Source: Bacteroidales bacterium (lineage in GTDB: Bacteria; Bacteroidota; Bacteroidia; Bacteroidales; UBA4417). From it: a DNA stretch of 64,000 nucleotides. This document shows positions 63,454 to 64,000 of this stretch, piece after piece (within the stretch, counting starts at the first letter, position 1; each line of letters begins with the position of its first letter). The notes under the pieces were generated by a model. That model was not told the DNA's origin. It saw only the letters and a program-made list of their open reading frames with translations, and did not search any database. The translations under genes and the position numbers were made by a program. The stretch is from contig JADJHD010000014.1 in assembly GCA_016707705.1 (NCBI GenBank), forward strand, positions 1 through 64,000, given 5' to 3'.

Positions 63454-64000
63454 GTCGAACCTCCGATCCCAGAATACTTGCTCTGATAATCTCAACAGCC
63501 CTTTTGCTGTTGTCCAATCTGGTTTATGTCTTTATCGAACTTACCAGCGGTCTTGAATTGCCCTGGGTTTCCCTGCTTGCTGCTGAACTTATTCTTTTCG
63601 TTGCTCAGTATTTCCTGATTCGGTATTTCCTTGAAAAGTTTATTTATGAAAAGATTAAACTGGTTTTCAAATCGATACATAATCTGAAACGGACAAAGGA
63701 TGAAAAAAAAGAGTTAAGATCCAATCTCAGGGGTGATCTTATCACTACAGTTAACGAGCAGGTTCTTAATTGGGCAAAGGATAGGGGTGAAGAAATAGAT
63801 GAACTCAAAAAGCTTGAAACCTACCGGCGCGAATTTCTTGGAAATGTTTCTCATGAATTGAAAACACCATTGTTTAATCTCCAGGGTTTTACACTCACTT
63901 TGCTGGACGGTGGACTGAGTGATCCGGAGATAAACCGTGATTATCTTGAAAAATCCCAGAAGAATATTGAACGAATGATTACCATCGTCGAGGACCTGGA
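63450..64000 (+). CDS. phoR: phosphate regulon sensor histidine kinase, 3' end beyond the window
   Basis: The start ATG overlaps the phoB stop (ATGA). About 183 residues are visible. Two N-terminal transmembrane segments (ILALIISTALLLLSNLVYVF and LLAAELILFVAQYFLIRYFL) are separated by only about ten residues, so there is no real periplasmic sensor, as in PhoR kinases that sense through the Pst/PhoU complex. A linker with LKRTKDEKKELR leads to the H-box FLGNVSHELKTPLFNLQGF with the phosphorylated His at about residue 134. The ATPase domain lies outside the window. Confidence 0.93.
   Translation, partial: MSRTSDPRILALIISTALLLLSNLVYVFIELTSGLELPWVSLLAAELILFVAQYFLIRYFLEKFIYEKIKLVFKSIHNLKRTKDEKKELRSNLRGDLITTVNEQVLNWAKDRGEEIDELKKLETYRREFLGNVSHELKTPLFNLQGFTLTLLDGGLSDPEINRDYLEKSQKNIERMITIVEDL

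Noticed and set aside
1..64000. tRNA, rRNA, CRISPR arrays, insertion sequences, prophage genes
   Set aside because: No TpsiC-like GGTTCRA signature in a cloverleaf context, no spaced identical repeats, no transposase or phage proteins were recognised in the window.

Overview
The window comes from a Bacteroidota genome, most likely a free-living or environmental member of the Bacteroidales or a related order. Evidence: type IX secretion (T9SS) C-terminal sorting domains, a TonB-dependent receptor with an N-terminal carboxypeptidase-regulatory-like domain, DUF4294 and GWxTD proteins known mainly from this phylum, lipoboxes, and promoters of the Bacteroidota type (-33 TTTG, -7 TAnnTTTG). No rRNA, tRNA, CRISPR array, IS element or prophage was seen.

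Region by region. 0-5.3 kb (minus strand): an MntA-HepT toxin-antitoxin pair cut by the left edge, a SanA/YdcF-like protein, small secreted proteins, and an unfamiliar envelope group (membrane protein, 131-aa protein, secreted 379-aa protein). 5.7-9.8 kb: a 1106-aa T9SS multidomain protein and msrA, sharing a bidirectional terminator. 10-14.4 kb: tig-clpP-clpX and a DUF4294 gene with an apparent frameshift. 14.4-18 kb: an oxidoreductase/lipoprotein/sugar-transferase operon. 18.2-34.5 kb: mostly housekeeping and envelope genes (gcvT, comB, a frameshifted dipeptidyl peptidase III, an MFS transporter, ung, amrS, an M23/LysM peptidase, a GWxTD protein, rlmB, a GT39-type protein, a MORN protein, gdhA). 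Two T-rich intergenic repeat tracts with CCGCCAGCTGGCGG-type palindromes lie at 14.5 and 22.7 kb.

34.5-64 kb looks like a large phosphate-starvation locus. The right end holds an OprP-like porin, pstS, pstC, pstA, pstB, phoU, phoB and phoR (cut by the window edge). The porin and pstS are each preceded by TTAACA-like hexamers repeated every 11 bp, with the last slot starting exactly 26 nt before the -7 element. The same arrangement, in the same register, precedes the TonB-receptor/cohesin/dockerin operon (40.6 kb) and a stand-alone carboxypeptidase-regulatory-like protein (42.1 kb). Weaker versions precede the response-regulator/PHP-GT4/GH13 operon (42.2 kb) and the beta-helix/dockerin/cohesin cluster (48.7 kb).

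The most interesting candidate system is therefore a Pho-controlled cell-surface assembly. It has four proteins with related cohesin-like N-terminal domains (three ending in a T9SS sorting domain), two proteins ending in dockerin-like calcium-loop repeats and lacking a sorting domain, a TonB receptor, and a tiny protein with a PIEGG plus transmembrane plus basic tail. An SqdX/MgtA-like glycosyltransferase fused to a PHP domain sits between the two clusters and could belong to phosphate-saving lipid or glycan remodelling. Gene identities in the Pst/Pho part are secure. The regulon reading rests on motif register seen in the sequence. The cohesin-dockerin partnership is inference.
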